Positions 37,941 to 47,019 of a stretch of 64,000 nt of DNA are shown here, piece by piece. Below the pieces are notes generated by a model that saw only the letters and a list, made by a program, of their open reading frames with translations, did no database searches and was not told the DNA's origin. The DNA is from Parvularcula sp. LCG005 (GTDB lineage Bacteria > Pseudomonadota > Alphaproteobacteria > Caulobacterales > Parvularculaceae): NCBI RefSeq assembly GCF_032930845.1, contig NZ_CP136758.1, positions 2,247,001 through 2,311,000 on the forward strand, written 5' to 3'. A program made the translations under genes and the position numbers. Numbering within the stretch: the first letter of the stretch is position 1; the number at the start of each line of letters is the position of its first letter.

Positions 37941-39671
37941 TTATAGTTTGTCCTGATAAACCGGCTGGATATCCACCGGTATGTCAGTCATCGATTCAAT
38001 GACTCCTTGGGCGGTCGAATCAAGTCGGCCATATTCCGACAGGAACAAACGGGCGGCTTCGTAATCGCCATTGCCCTGCAGCACGACAATCTCGCCCGTC
38101 AGATCACTAATCGCCGCTTCGAGATTGTCAAAGTTGATGCGGTATTTGCCGCTCTCCGGATCGACGGTGAAGGCCCTGGCATCCTTGAAGAAGCTGTACT
38201 GGAACGCCGCGCCCTTGCCATGGGCTTCATTGATCCCGAAGCGCATCGCACGGAAGAGCCCCGTGAAATACGTCGCGAGAAACTGCTCTTTCTCCGCGAT
38301 CGGCAATTCACCGCGCTCCATCATATATAGGATGTTATAGGCGCCCATGACATCGGCTTTGCCCTCTTCGACCCCTGAGTAAAGCTCCTTGAGCTGAGCA
38401 TTGACGGTCGTCTCAACGCCGTTGAGTGTGATGGTCCCTGGGCCGAGGCTGTGGGAAAGTTCGTGGAACAGTGTCTCTGCTCCCATATATTTCTCCATCA
38501 GCAGGTCCGCCTGTTCGTCGACCAGGACATGCTCGGCCATGGGCTGCAGGATCCGCTCGAACTTGGCGCCCATGACGTTGTTCAGCAGCACCTTCTTTGC
38601 ACCCTTCGCTTCACGCACCCGTTCGTCATTGGGCAGATTGAAAGCGATTGTCTGAACGCCGGGCACGTTGTCCCCGCCGCCATGGACCTGATCCACCACC
38701 GCGATCGGCGATTCAAATCCGCGCTTGAAGTTCTTGTAGGCGTCGGAGACCGGCAGGTGGGCCTCCATGTCCCGAAGCAGGCTCTTATATTTGTCGAGTG
38801 CCGCGCTTTCCTCAGGGTTCTTGATCGTCACAAAGGCCTCGTAGGCCGTCTTGTATCCGAACAGACCGTCCGTATAGACCTCATAGGGCCCGATTGCGAC
38901 CTCGATCGGCCCGTCGAGATCCATCCATGCCATTTCAGACTCGAAGTAATCGTCGCTGAGGAATGACTCGGCGCGAAGATTGAGAAAGGTTTTCAGGCTT
39001 TCGTTCTTTGTAATGGCGGCTGCCTGGCGAAGTTTCTCCGCGGCCGGCTCCAGCCACTCGGCATAATGCTCATGGTACGGAATAGCCTTGAGACCGCCAT
39101 CATCGGTGCGGCGAATAACCGTATAGCCTGACCGGAAGGCCTCCTCATCTTCAGGATGGGCAGCGATCCAGTCCTCGAACTCGTCCTTGCTCATATCGGC
39201 CGGGTAAAAGGCAGCGCCCTCCGGCCTTTCGATGTCGAAAACGAATGGCTTGTTGTGATCAAGTGTGTCCCATGGGCCAAAATGCAGGTCGAAAAGCTCA
39301 AGGACCAGGTCCTTGTCCTCAAGGTCACTCGCGACAATCTGCTGACGCCAGTCGGGGTTCTGTTCTGACACCTGGCGCTTGTAGATCTCGCTCATCAGAT
39401 TGCCAGCTTCGTTGAGCAGATTGACCACCTGCACCTCTTCAGCCGTGAGGAACGAGGTATCGGGTGACATCTCAATGACCGCGATCTGGTCACGCATCGT
39501 CTGAAGCGCGTCCCCGCTGGCCACCGGAATCGGTGCCGCTTTCTCTTCTGCCGGCACCTCGACACTCGCCTCTGTCGCCACGCTGCTGTCTGGTGGACTG
39601 GCCTCCGGCGCGCAGGCGACAAGCGCGGTCAGCGCGAGAACGGAAACAGAAAGCGGGGATTTGAACATCAT
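37941..39671 (-). CDS. M49-like zinc peptidase lipoprotein (dipeptidyl-peptidase III family)
   Basis: 576 residues, lipoprotein signal ending LVAC (Cys20), then an Ala/Glu/Pro-rich spacer. Zinc site HELSH (403-407) and EEGKAD (435-440) fit the peptidase M49 fold in the form related to plant NUDT3, where the motif is HExxH rather than the HExxxH of classical dipeptidyl-peptidase III. Periplasmic or outer-membrane, probable peptide processing. ATG at 39671 or 39668 has AGGAG upstream; the in-frame start at 39761 would place 30 residues before the signal. Confidence 0.85.
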   Translation of the reverse strand: MMFKSPLSVSVLALTALVACAPEASPPDSSVATEASVEVPAEEKAAPIPVASGDALQTMRDQIAVIEMSPDTSFLTAEEVQVVNLLNEAGNLMSEIYKRQVSEQNPDWRQQIVASDLEDKDLVLELFDLHFGPWDTLDHNKPFVFDIERPEGAAFYPADMSKDEFEDWIAAHPEDEEAFRSGYTVIRRTDDGGLKAIPYHEHYAEWLEPAAEKLRQAAAITKNESLKTFLNLRAESFLSDDYFESEMAWMDLDGPIEVAIGPYEVYTDGLFGYKTAYEAFVTIKNPEESAALDKYKSLLRDMEAHLPVSDAYKNFKRGFESPIAVVDQVHGGGDNVPGVQTIAFNLPNDERVREAKGAKKVLLNNVMGAKFERILQPMAEHVLVDEQADLLMEKYMGAETLFHELSHSLGPGTITLNGVETTVNAQLKELYSGVEEGKADVMGAYNILYMMERGELPIAEKEQFLATYFTGLFRAMRFGINEAHGKGAAFQYSFFKDARAFTVDPESGKYRINFDNLEAAISDLTGEIVVLQGNGDYEAARLFLSEYGRLDSTAQGVIESMTDIPVDIQPVYQDKL

Positions 39672-39817
39672 CGGAAAGGCTCCTGATTGGCCGAATGGCG
39701 CGGACACTAGCGCCAAGTGGACAAAGGCGGAAGTCTTGGCGCCCCCGTTCAAACAGCCCACCTTGACATTCCGCGTTTGATTCTTAAACTAGTTCATATA
39801 AAGCATGGGAGAACGGG

Positions 39818-40225
39818 ATGTTTGATTATTTCGGCTGGGGTTCACCGATCACGATATTTGGCTTCGTGATCATTGTCCTCATCATCAATGGCATATTTCT
39901 GACGCTCAGAACGCGCGAAAAGCACAAGACCATGCGGGAAATCCTGCGCTCGGGCCAACCGGTTGACCCTGCCACGCTCAAATCCTTGGGTCTTTGCGAC
40001 GGGCAGGACAATGGCGACACCCGGTCCAGTCAGGCGATAGCTGGCCTGATCCTTCTCGCGGTTTCCGTTGGCCTTGTGGTGATGGCCTATCAGATTCAGC
40101 GCGTTGAAGGTGATGAGAAGGTCCTGCCGATCATGATGGGGGTGGCCGCCATTCCGGCTCTGATCAGCGTCGCGCTGCTGATATCGGCCTTTTTCAACAG
40201 GTCGCGGAAATCTGACGCCGACTGA
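39818..40225 (+). CDS. DUF6249-like membrane protein
   Basis: 135 residues with three membrane helices (about 10-30, 72-92 and 100-125). The cytosolic loop TREKHKTMREILRSGQPVDPATLKSLG is the recognisable DUF6249 pattern. Such proteins are often encoded next to sigma factors or anti-sigma factors, but none is seen here; function unknown. Transcription likely ends at the hairpin at 40252-40278, inside the convergent VOC gene. Confidence 0.75.
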   Translation: MFDYFGWGSPITIFGFVIIVLIINGIFLTLRTREKHKTMREILRSGQPVDPATLKSLGLCDGQDNGDTRSSQAIAGLILLAVSVGLVVMAYQIQRVEGDEKVLPIMMGVAAIPALISVALLISAFFNRSRKSDAD

Positions 40226-40230
40226 CCCGG

Positions 40231-40638
40231 TCAGGGCGCGTTGTTTTCCATGATCCCGCAGGCAGCCCCTGCGGGATCTTTTATGATTGCGTAGCGGAGC
40301 TCGCCCATCGTACGGATGTCGGACACAAGCGTACCGCCCAGCCGCGTTGCTGCCTGGCAGGCGCGGCCCAGATCATCCACACCGAAATAGACCAGCCATT
40401 GGGGCGGCAGATCGGCATTTGGCCCACGGGCATGACAGATACCGGCAGCGACGAAGGGCGGCGTCGTGGACAGTGACGGCGCACTGTCCGGCGCCATCAT
40501 CACAAAGTCCTGATATCCGTCCATGTCCACCGGCTGATGGGTCCAGCCCAGCACCTCGGCGTAGAAGTCGCGCACGGTTTCTGCATCATCGACGGTCAAA
40601 TCCATCCACTGAGGCTGTCCAACGTGTTTTCCGGTCAT
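40231..40638 (-). CDS. VOC (glyoxalase/bleomycin-resistance) superfamily protein
   Basis: 135 residues with two beta-alpha-beta-beta-beta halves. WMDLTVDDAETVRDFYAEVLGW starts the first, YFGVDDLGRACQAATRLGG the second, ending KDPAGAACGIME. Such proteins bind a divalent metal and act as isomerases, dioxygenases or drug-binding proteins; the substrate is unknown. It precedes pdxH... on the same strand, pdxH being upstream, with a 17-base gap, and may be cotranscribed. Confidence 0.8.
   Translation of the reverse strand: MTGKHVGQPQWMDLTVDDAETVRDFYAEVLGWTHQPVDMDGYQDFVMMAPDSAPSLSTTPPFVAAGICHARGPNADLPPQWLVYFGVDDLGRACQAATRLGGTLVSDIRTMGELRYAIIKDPAGAACGIMENNAP
40252..40278 (+). terminator. Terminator-like hairpin inside the VOC gene
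   Basis: A perfect 11-base stem GATCCCGCAGG (40252-40262) / CCTGCGGGATC (40268-40278), 5-base loop, then TTTT on the plus strand. It would end the transcript of the DUF6249 gene while lying in the last codons of the opposite VOC gene. Confidence 0.7.
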
Positions 40639-40655
40639 CAGGGCCTCTTTGGGGG

Positions 40656-41339
40656 TCAGGGATAGAGAATGGTTTGGGTCCAGCCGTCACCATCGTTCTG
40701 AAACAGGAGCCGGTCATGCAGACGGTAAGGCCGGTTCACCCAGAATTCGATCGATGACGGGATGAGGCGATAGCCGCGCCAGAATTCCGGCCGCGGGACG
40801 TCCCGGCCATCATAGATCGACTCGTAATCTTCCACCCGGGTCTTCAGGATCGTGTCGTCAGACATGGGTTTGGACTGTTGCGAAGCCCAGGCGCCGATCT
40901 GCGAACCGCGGCTGCGCGAGGCGAAATAGGCGTCGTTCTCGGTATTGCTGACCGCCTCGGTCAGTCCCCTCACCCGCACCTGCCGCCGAATTGTCTTCCA
41001 GTGAAAACAGAGCGCTGCCAAGGGGTTGGCCGCCAGCTCCTCGCCCTTTGCGGAGGTCGCATTGGTGTAGAAGATAAAACCGTCGTCGAGGTCTTTGAGC
41101 AGAACGATCCGCACATCCGGCATGCCGACACTGTCCACAGTGGCCAGAGACATGGCGTTGGCGTCATTGGGCTCGTGTTTTTTGGCCAGGGTCAGCCATT
41201 CCGAGAACAATTCCAGCGGATCGTCGTTCGTAAAAACCTTGCCTTGATCCTCATCGACGGCAAAAGCCTCTTGTGCGCCGGCTTCGGCGCGATAGTCCTC
41301 GTCAGAGGGTGTGGGCGGGATGAGTTGTTCGTGATCCAT
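40656..41339 (-). CDS. pdxH: Pyridoxamine 5'-phosphate oxidase
   Basis: 227 residues; FMN enzyme making pyridoxal 5'-phosphate. DPLELFSEWLTLAKKHEPNDANAMSLATVDSVGMPDVRIVLLKDLDDGFIFYTN is the family core; FHWKTIRRQVRVRG, SRGSQIGAWASQQS and the C-terminal RPYRLHDRLLFQ... WTQTILYP are all typical. Divergent from aroC with about 54 bases between starts. Confidence 0.96.
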   Translation of the reverse strand: MDHEQLIPPTPSDEDYRAEAGAQEAFAVDEDQGKVFTNDDPLELFSEWLTLAKKHEPNDANAMSLATVDSVGMPDVRIVLLKDLDDGFIFYTNATSAKGEELAANPLAALCFHWKTIRRQVRVRGLTEAVSNTENDAYFASRSRGSQIGAWASQQSKPMSDDTILKTRVEDYESIYDGRDVPRPEFWRGYRLIPSSIEFWVNRPYRLHDRLLFQNDGDGWTQTILYP

Positions 41340-41393
41340 AAGCTGATCTGGATTAGCGTGTTTTTACGCCCTAGGGAAATGGCCTGATTGAAT

Positions 41394-42512
41394 ATGTCAA
41401 TGAATAGCTTTGGATCACTGTTCCGCGTCACCACTTGGGGCGAAAGCCACGGCCCCGCCATTGGCTGTGTCATTGATGGTTGCCCCGCGGGCATTCGCCT
41501 CACCGAAGCGATGATTCAGCGGCGGCTCGACGAACGGCGGCCCGGCACATCGCGCTTCGTGACGCAGCGGCAGGAGCCTGACCAGGTCCGCATCCTGTCC
41601 GGCGTGTTCGAAGATGACCGCACAGACGGCCCCATTACGACCGGCACGCCGATCAGCTTGATGATCGAGAATGTCGATCAGCGGTCGAAAGACTATTCCG
41701 ACATTCGCGACAAATTCCGCCCCGGGCACGCCGATTACACCTATGACGCCAAATATGGCGTGCGGGACTATCGCGGCGGCGGCCGCTCATCAGCCCGGGA
41801 AACCGCCATGCGCGTCGCTGCTGGGGCTGTGGCCGAAGAAATTCTGAAATCCCTTTATGGCGGCAGCATCACCATTGATGCGGGTCTGACCGGCATGGGG
41901 CCGCACACGATCGATGAAGCAGAGGCTGACTGGAGCACGGTGGCCGACAACCCGTTCTGGTGCCCTGTCCCGGCCGACGCAGCGAAATGGGAAGCCATTT
42001 TGGACGCGGCCCGGAAAGATGGCAGCTCGCTCGGTGCGCTCGTCACGGTTATCGCGCGCGGCGTTCCGGCAGGATTGGGCGCACCGATCTATAACAAGCT
42101 CGATTCTGATCTCGCCATGGCGATGATGACGATCAACGCCGCCAAAGGCTTTGAGATCGGCGCCGGCAGGGCGGCAGCGACGCTGTCAGGCATTCAGAAC
42201 GCCGATGAAATGCGCATGGGCCCGGATGGTCAGCCTGTATTCACGTCCAATAACAATGGCGGTGTACTGGGCGGGATCAGCTCAGGCCAGGACATTGTGG
42301 TCCGTGTCGCCATCAAGCCGACCTCATCCATCCTGACACCGCGCAAAACGGTCGATCGTGCCGGAAAGGAAACGGAGATCGTGACCAAGGGCCGCCATGA
42401 TCCCTGCGTCGGCATTCGCGGTGTGCCCGTCGCCCGCGCGATGATGGCGTGTGTTCTTGCTGATCACGCCCTGCTACACCGGGGGCAGACTGGCCGCCTC
42501 GGCCCTATCTGA
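41394..42512 (+). CDS. aroC: Chorismate synthase
   Basis: 372 residues; last step of the shikimate pathway, using reduced [87 protein letters not shown] and the C-terminal [17 protein letters not shown] are diagnostic. Start at 41394 (MSMNSFGS) fits family N-termini; a TTG two codons earlier is possible. Its end overlaps the convergent channel gene by 8 bases. Confidence 0.97.
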   Translation: MSMNSFGSLFRVTTWGESHGPAIGCVIDGCPAGIRLTEAMIQRRLDERRPGTSRFVTQRQEPDQVRILSGVFEDDRTDGPITTGTPISLMIENVDQRSKDYSDIRDKFRPGHADYTYDAKYGVRDYRGGGRSSARETAMRVAAGAVAEEILKSLYGGSITIDAGLTGMGPHTIDEAEADWSTVADNPFWCPVPADAAKWEAILDAARKDGSSLGALVTVIARGVPAGLGAPIYNKLDSDLAMAMMTINAAKGFEIGAGRAAATLSGIQNADEMRMGPDGQPVFTSNNNGGVLGGISSGQDIVVRVAIKPTSSILTPRKTVDRAGKETEIVTKGRHDPCVGIRGVPVARAMMACVLADHALLHRGQTGRLGPI

Positions 42513-43215
42513 CCTCCCGCTCATATTCCTCGCCGGAGCGCTGCAGGGCCGCGGCAAGAAGGCCCGTCGGCACAGCCACGAGGCCCAGACCGAGCACCAG
42601 GATAATCCCCGTAAAGATCTTTCCTGCGACAGTGATGGGATAGGCATCGCCATATCCCACTGTCGTGAGCGTTGCGACCGCCCACCACATGGCGGCGGGG
42701 ATGGAGGAGAACACCTCCGGCTGGGCCTCGTGTTCAAACTCATAGATCCCGGCCGCCGCAACAAAAAACACCAGCAGCGCAATCAGCAGCATGGCGAGCA
42801 ATTCCTGACGCACTGCCCGGAACGCCCAGTTGAGGCGGTGGAGCGCATGGGATGTGCGATAAAGCTTCAATATCCGTACAAGACGGATCAGCCGCGCCGC
42901 ACGCAGAGCAAGACCATCACTGCCCGGCAGGAAAATACTGGGGATGATCGACAGAAAATCGACAATCCCCCAGAAGCTGAAAATATAGCCCCATCGATTC
43001 TCCGCCAGATAGATGCGCAGTGCGTATTCCAGCACGAAGAACAGAAGGCACAGAACGAGCAGCACGTGACAGAAGATGAGGACGCCGCGCGGCAAGCTCT
43101 GCACCGTGCCCGCTGTCATCGCCACAAGCGAAATGATGATGACGGACTGAATAGTCAAATCAAAGGCGCGCACGCCCGGCCGAAAACGTCTGAATTTATC
43201 GCGCGGCATGACCAT
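42505..43215 (-). CDS. Voltage-gated potassium channel subunit
   Basis: 236 residues with six membrane segments. S4 carries the positive ladder [19 protein letters not shown]; the pore has the K+ filter in [18 protein letters not shown] tetramer in the inner membrane. Only a short C-terminal tail follows S6 ([13 protein letters not shown]), so no RCK or cyclic-nucleotide domain. Overlaps the end of aroC by 8 bases, convergent. Confidence 0.9.
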   Translation of the reverse strand: MVMPRDKFRRFRPGVRAFDLTIQSVIIISLVAMTAGTVQSLPRGVLIFCHVLLVLCLLFFVLEYALRIYLAENRWGYIFSFWGIVDFLSIIPSIFLPGSDGLALRAARLIRLVRILKLYRTSHALHRLNWAFRAVRQELLAMLLIALLVFFVAAAGIYEFEHEAQPEVFSSIPAAMWWAVATLTTVGYGDAYPITVAGKIFTGIILVLGLGLVAVPTGLLAAALQRSGEEYEREVR

Positions 43216-43296
43216 GCCCTCCCCGTCCCGTCAGGTTGAGTAGAGCACGATTGGGCCCGCGCGACGACGGGGTGTGTTCAGCCCGATGGCCGATCG

Positions 43297-43758
43297 TCAG
43301 AGACGCTGGGCCAGACGGTCGAGCTGGGCGGCCACATTGGTCCAACCCTCCATAAACCCCATTTCAGCGTGTTCCCGTGCGGCCTGCGCCGTCTTGTGCA
43401 GCGCCCGGACGTGATAGGCGGTGCCGCCACCCTCAGGAGACAGGTCGAAAATCGCCGTAAAAAAGCCCTCGGCCTGCGGCTGCCAGCCCGCCGTCATCAT
43501 GTCCGTGAAGGCAATCCGCGTCTCCGGCACCACCTCGAGGAAGCAGCCCTGTCCGTGGATGACGGTTTCATCTGCGAGGGTCATGGCGCTGTCAAAAGCG
43601 CCGCCGGGCCGAAAATCAAAATTGGTGATCCGGGTAAGGACGGGCGCCGGCGCCCACCACCGCTCGACCAGTCGCGGCTCACTCCAGGCCCGCCAGACCT
43701 GCGCGGGGGTCGCGTCCAGAACGCGGCGGAATTGCAGCATCCGCTCATCATTTGCCAT
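43297..43758 (-). CDS. AHSA1/SRPBCC domain protein
   Basis: 153 residues: FRRVLDATPAQVWRAWSEPRLVERWWAPAPVLT, FDFRPGGAFDSAM and the C-terminal GFMEGWTNVAAQLDRLA are standard for the AHSA1 (activator of Hsp90 ATPase homologue) group. A hydrophobic-ligand-binding fold, function unknown; often paired with ArsR regulators, absent here. The start MANDERML at 43758 has AGGAGG 9-10 bases upstream; a longer frame to 43863 is not supported. Confidence 0.82.
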   Translation of the reverse strand: MANDERMLQFRRVLDATPAQVWRAWSEPRLVERWWAPAPVLTRITNFDFRPGGAFDSAMTLADETVIHGQGCFLEVVPETRIAFTDMMTAGWQPQAEGFFTAIFDLSPEGGGTAYHVRALHKTAQAAREHAEMGFMEGWTNVAAQLDRLAQRL

Positions 43759-43907
43759 GGTCGTACACGCCTCCTGAGCGCCCTCGTAAGTTGTTCTTGA
43801 TATTGCCGCGACGCCTCCGTCGCAGCAAGCATCACCTCGCCTCTGTTGAAAGCGGGCGGACATCCCTATCTAATGAGGCACGTCTTTTGACGAAGGGAGC
43901 GATGACG

Positions 43908-44183
43908 ATGCAGCGTTTTAACTGGACCACTCTGATCAAGCTGGCCCTGGCCAGCCTGGCCGTTGGCGCCGTCATGGCTTTTCTCGGCGCGGATCCCTTC
44001 GATTTCTGGGAAGGCGTCTACGAACGCACGCGTGAGACAATCGAGATGGTCTTTGGCCTCGGATGGGGTGGTGTCAGTACCGCTGTGCGCTTCATGGCCT
44101 ATGGAGCGATCGTCGTCCTGCCGATCTGGGCCGTCACATCGCTCCTGAAGCGTCGCGGTCCACGCCGCCCTGAACGGTACTGA
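43908..44183 (+). CDS. DUF6460 membrane protein
   Basis: 91 residues with two membrane segments: LIKLALASLAVGAVMAFLG and FMAYGAIVVLPIWAVTSLL. The family LxLASLxVGAVxAF-x-G pattern is clear. Function unknown; widespread in alphaproteobacteria. AAGGGAG (43893-43899) is 8 bases before the ATG at 43908 and too close to the one at 43902. Convergent with recQ after 4 bases. Confidence 0.75.
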   Translation: MQRFNWTTLIKLALASLAVGAVMAFLGADPFDFWEGVYERTRETIEMVFGLGWGGVSTAVRFMAYGAIVVLPIWAVTSLLKRRGPRRPERY

Positions 44184-44187
44184 GACA

Positions 44188-45405
44188 TCAGCGGTCGAGA
44201 CAGACGTCGCAGTCACCGCATGGTCGGCTGCGATTTTCACCGAAATACCGAAGAAGCAGCGTGCGGCGGCAGGCTCGCGCGTCACAGAAATCCACCAGCG
44301 CATCGAGTTTTCGACGCTCGACCCGTTTGATGGCGTCGTCGCTATCGCCTGAATCGATCATCTTGCGCCGTGCCACGAGGTCGCCATAGCCGTAAAGAAG
44401 AATGGCCTCAGCCTTCTCACCATCCCGGCCGGCGCGGCCAATTTCCTGATAATACGCTTCAAGGCTTGAGGGCAGATCGCGATGGATCACATAGCGAATG
44501 TCGGGCTTGTCGACGCCCATGCCGAAGGCAATGGTGGCGCACATGACACCGCCCTTTTCGATGAAGTGATTCAGCCGCCACGCCCGCTCCTCCCCCGAAA
44601 ACCCCGCGTGATAGGCTAGTGCATCGTGACCGGCGTCGGCGAGGATTTCGGCCATTTTCTCGACGGCGCGCCGGGATCGGCAATAGACGATGCCTGACTG
44701 CCCCCGGCGTTTCTTCACGAGGCCAGCGACCTGACGATCGGCACGATCCTTTTCGATCACCTGCAGGGAGATATTGGGCCGGTCAAAACCGTGTACGAAC
44801 GTCTGGGCATTTGTGCGGAACAGGCGGTCGGCAATATCGCGCCGGGTTTCTTCATTCGCCGTCGCGGTGAAGGCGGCGATCGGTGTGTCCGGAAAATGAT
44901 CGCGAAGACCGGCCAGCGCGAGATATTCACTGCGGAAATTGTGTCCCCACTGGGAAATGCAGTGCGCCTCATCGATGATGAAAAAACTGACGGGCAGTTT
45001 CTGCAGCGCCGCGATCATCCGCCCCGTCATCAGGCGCTCAGGCGACATATACAGAAGCTTGGTGTCCCCGGTCGCTGCTGACTTCCAGTCTGCCACGTTG
45101 CGGGCGCGGTCCCGGCCAGAATGGATCATCCCCACATTCAGCCCGCGGTCCTTCAGCAGGGTGGTCTGGTTCTCCATCAGGGCGATGAGCGGCGAGACGA
45201 CAACAGCAAAGCCCGGGCGAATGAAGGCCGGCAACTGAAAACAGAGGGATTTGCCAGCGCCGGTTGGCATAACGGCCAGCACATCCTCCCCCGCCAGCAT
45301 AGCCTCGACCACCGCCTTCTGACCGGGTCTGAAGTCGCTATGACCAAACCGCGACTGAAGCGTTTCAAGGGTGTTGAGACCCAGTTCTGGCGCGGGCTGA
45401 GACAT
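44188..45405 (-). CDS. recQ: RecQ-family ATP-dependent DNA helicase, short form
   Basis: 405 residues from the preferred start (MSQPAPELG; GGAA upstream). Superfamily 2 motifs: FRPGQKAVVEAML, PTGAGKSLCFQLP (Walker A), IDEAHCISQWGHNFR (DEAH and the RecQ aromatic loop), TATANEETRRDI, and YHAGFSGEERAW through IGRAGRDGEKAEAIL. It ends with the zinc-binding Cys set (CDARACRRTLL..., CGDCDVC) and has neither the winged-helix RQC nor HRDC domain of E. coli RecQ (about 610 residues). So a core-plus-zinc form, either a natural short family or truncated. Confidence 0.88.
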   Translation of the reverse strand: MSQPAPELGLNTLETLQSRFGHSDFRPGQKAVVEAMLAGEDVLAVMPTGAGKSLCFQLPAFIRPGFAVVVSPLIALMENQTTLLKDRGLNVGMIHSGRDRARNVADWKSAATGDTKLLYMSPERLMTGRMIAALQKLPVSFFIIDEAHCISQWGHNFRSEYLALAGLRDHFPDTPIAAFTATANEETRRDIADRLFRTNAQTFVHGFDRPNISLQVIEKDRADRQVAGLVKKRRGQSGIVYCRSRRAVEKMAEILADAGHDALAYHAGFSGEERAWRLNHFIEKGGVMCATIAFGMGVDKPDIRYVIHRDLPSSLEAYYQEIGRAGRDGEKAEAILLYGYGDLVARRKMIDSGDSDDAIKRVERRKLDALVDFCDARACRRTLLLRYFGENRSRPCGDCDVCLDR

Positions 45406-45523
45406 GCATTTCCGGGTGACCTGAGGGCCCACTGACATAGACGTGATTCTGTAGCAAGCGCAAAGCCGGTCTGGCATTTGGCCCGGCTTTTGGGCACAAG
45501 GGATGCGCCCGAAGGAGAATGCC

Positions 45524-46504
45524 ATGTCGCCGCTGATTATCGATCCCGCCCTGTTCCGGCCCGAAGCCATCTCGCCAGAGACCGCCGCCATGAACGACGC
45601 GATCGAACAGCTGCTGGCCGAAGCGCCAACAATCATGGAGCTGGGCGCCGAAACCGTCCGTGAACGTCGTCGGGACGGCGAAGGCGCCCTCGCCTACCAG
45701 CCGCCGCACCCGCGCGCGAGCTGGATGGAGGCCGAGGCCCTCGACCGCAAAGTGCCGGTACGGATCATCCAGCCAAAGGCCGAAGCCAGAGGCGTCTACA
45801 TCCACATTCACGGCGGCGGGCATACCATTGGCGCTGCGGACGCACAGGATCAGACCCTGGCCCACATGGCCGACAGCCTCAACATGGTCGTCGCCAGCGT
45901 TGAGTATCGCCTGGCACCTGAGCATCCATGGCCCGCAGCAGGGGATGATTGTGAGACAGCGGCCATGTGGCTCAAGGAACAAGCGTCCAAGCTTTTCGGG
46001 ACGGATGTCCTGATGATCGGCGGGGAAAGTGCTGGCGCCCATTTGGCCGCGACAACAATGATACGTCTGCGCGACAGGCATGGCATCTCGCCGTTCAAGG
46101 CCGCCAACCTGGTTTACGGTGTCTACGATGCTTCTCTATCGCCAAGCTGCAAGACCTGGGGTGACCGCAATCTGATCATCAACACGCCGATCGTGGAATG
46201 GTTCTTTGAGCAGGTCATGCCCTCTTCCCAATTCTCAATGGAAGACCGGCGGCACAGTGAGCAGTCACCACTTTACGCCCCGGTTGAAGACCTCTGCCCA
46301 GCCCTTTTCACGATTGGCACGCTCGATCCCCTCGTGGACGACACGATCCTGATGGCAACCAAATGGATTGCCGCCGGCAATGAGGCAGAGCTTGCCATCT
46401 ATCCCGGCGGCATTCACGCCTTCAACCAGATCCCCAATTTCACGCTGGCAGAGGAAGCCAATGCAAGGTCGCTGGCGTTCCTCGAAAAATACCTGAAGGC
46501 CTAG
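45524..46504 (+). CDS. Alpha/beta hydrolase, hormone-sensitive-lipase type esterase
   Basis: 326 residues. HIHGGGHTIG (oxyanion HGGG), nucleophile Ser in GGESAGAHLA, and the Asp/His in GTLDPLVDD and GGIHAFNQIP define the type IV esterase family. VEYRLAPEHPWPAAGDDCE is also typical. Acts on short-chain esters; the natural substrate is unknown. AAGGAGA lies 5 bases before the ATG at 45524. Divergent from recQ, and convergent with the DUF6438 gene, the stops overlapping by 4 bases. Confidence 0.88.
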   Translation: MSPLIIDPALFRPEAISPETAAMNDAIEQLLAEAPTIMELGAETVRERRRDGEGALAYQPPHPRASWMEAEALDRKVPVRIIQPKAEARGVYIHIHGGGHTIGAADAQDQTLAHMADSLNMVVASVEYRLAPEHPWPAAGDDCETAAMWLKEQASKLFGTDVLMIGGESAGAHLAATTMIRLRDRHGISPFKAANLVYGVYDASLSPSCKTWGDRNLIINTPIVEWFFEQVMPSSQFSMEDRRHSEQSPLYAPVEDLCPALFTIGTLDPLVDDTILMATKWIAAGNEAELAIYPGGIHAFNQIPNFTLAEEANARSLAFLEKYLKA

Positions 46505-47019
46505 CGGTCCGTGGGCAGATAGGCGGCAGTCTTCTCGTCGATCATCAGCACACGCTCCACCTCGGCGAGCATGGCTTTGACTTTCGCTTCGTCTTCGAAC
46601 CCCCAGCAATGGGTATAGTAGTTGACGCGCTTGTCGATCGAACCCGCCTGTACCGTGACGATCTTGGACGGACCATCGGTTGCCAGCTGCGGACACACAT
46701 CCGCGCCATTATAGTTGTCGAGGAGAGCTGAAAATCCGCCCTCTTCCAGATCGCTGACCAGCTGCTTGAGCACCGCTGGATCAACCTGATAGGTTTCAGT
46801 GACCTGAGCATCCCCTTCCGATACGCGCGGCCGGAAACCGCTGAAGGTTACGGTCCCGTCCATACGCGCCATGACATCCAGAACCGGACAGGTGCCGAAA
46901 CACATCGTCGTCTCATAGCGGATCTGACCGTCTCTTGTGTCGGCGGCGGGTGCGGATGGACTGTCGGCCGCGGTACATCCGGCGGCCAGCACAGCGATGG
47001 CGATCAGAATGCGTTTCAT
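46501..47019 (-). CDS. DUF6438 lipoprotein
   Basis: 172 residues. Lipoprotein signal ending LAAGC (Cys15). The DUF6438 core is RYETTMCFGTCPVLDVMARMDGTVTFSG with the CFGxCP pair that may form a disulfide; a second pair of Cys lies in DVCPQLA and HCWGFED. Function unknown. Its start overlaps or touches the stop of the FrnE-like oxidoreductase gene, so the two are likely co-translated; a disulfide link between the two products would fit. Confidence 0.8.
   Translation of the reverse strand: MKRILIAIAVLAAGCTAADSPSAPAADTRDGQIRYETTMCFGTCPVLDVMARMDGTVTFSGFRPRVSEGDAQVTETYQVDPAVLKQLVSDLEEGGFSALLDNYNGADVCPQLATDGPSKIVTVQAGSIDKRVNYYTHCWGFEDEAKVKAMLAEVERVLMIDEKTAAYLPTDR

Noticed and set aside
39760-39800. 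TTGACA near the start of the DUF6249 gene as a sigma-70 promoter
   Set aside because: A TTGACA is present, but no -10 box at 16-18 bases is convincing (AAACTA is the best), so it is not listed as a feature.
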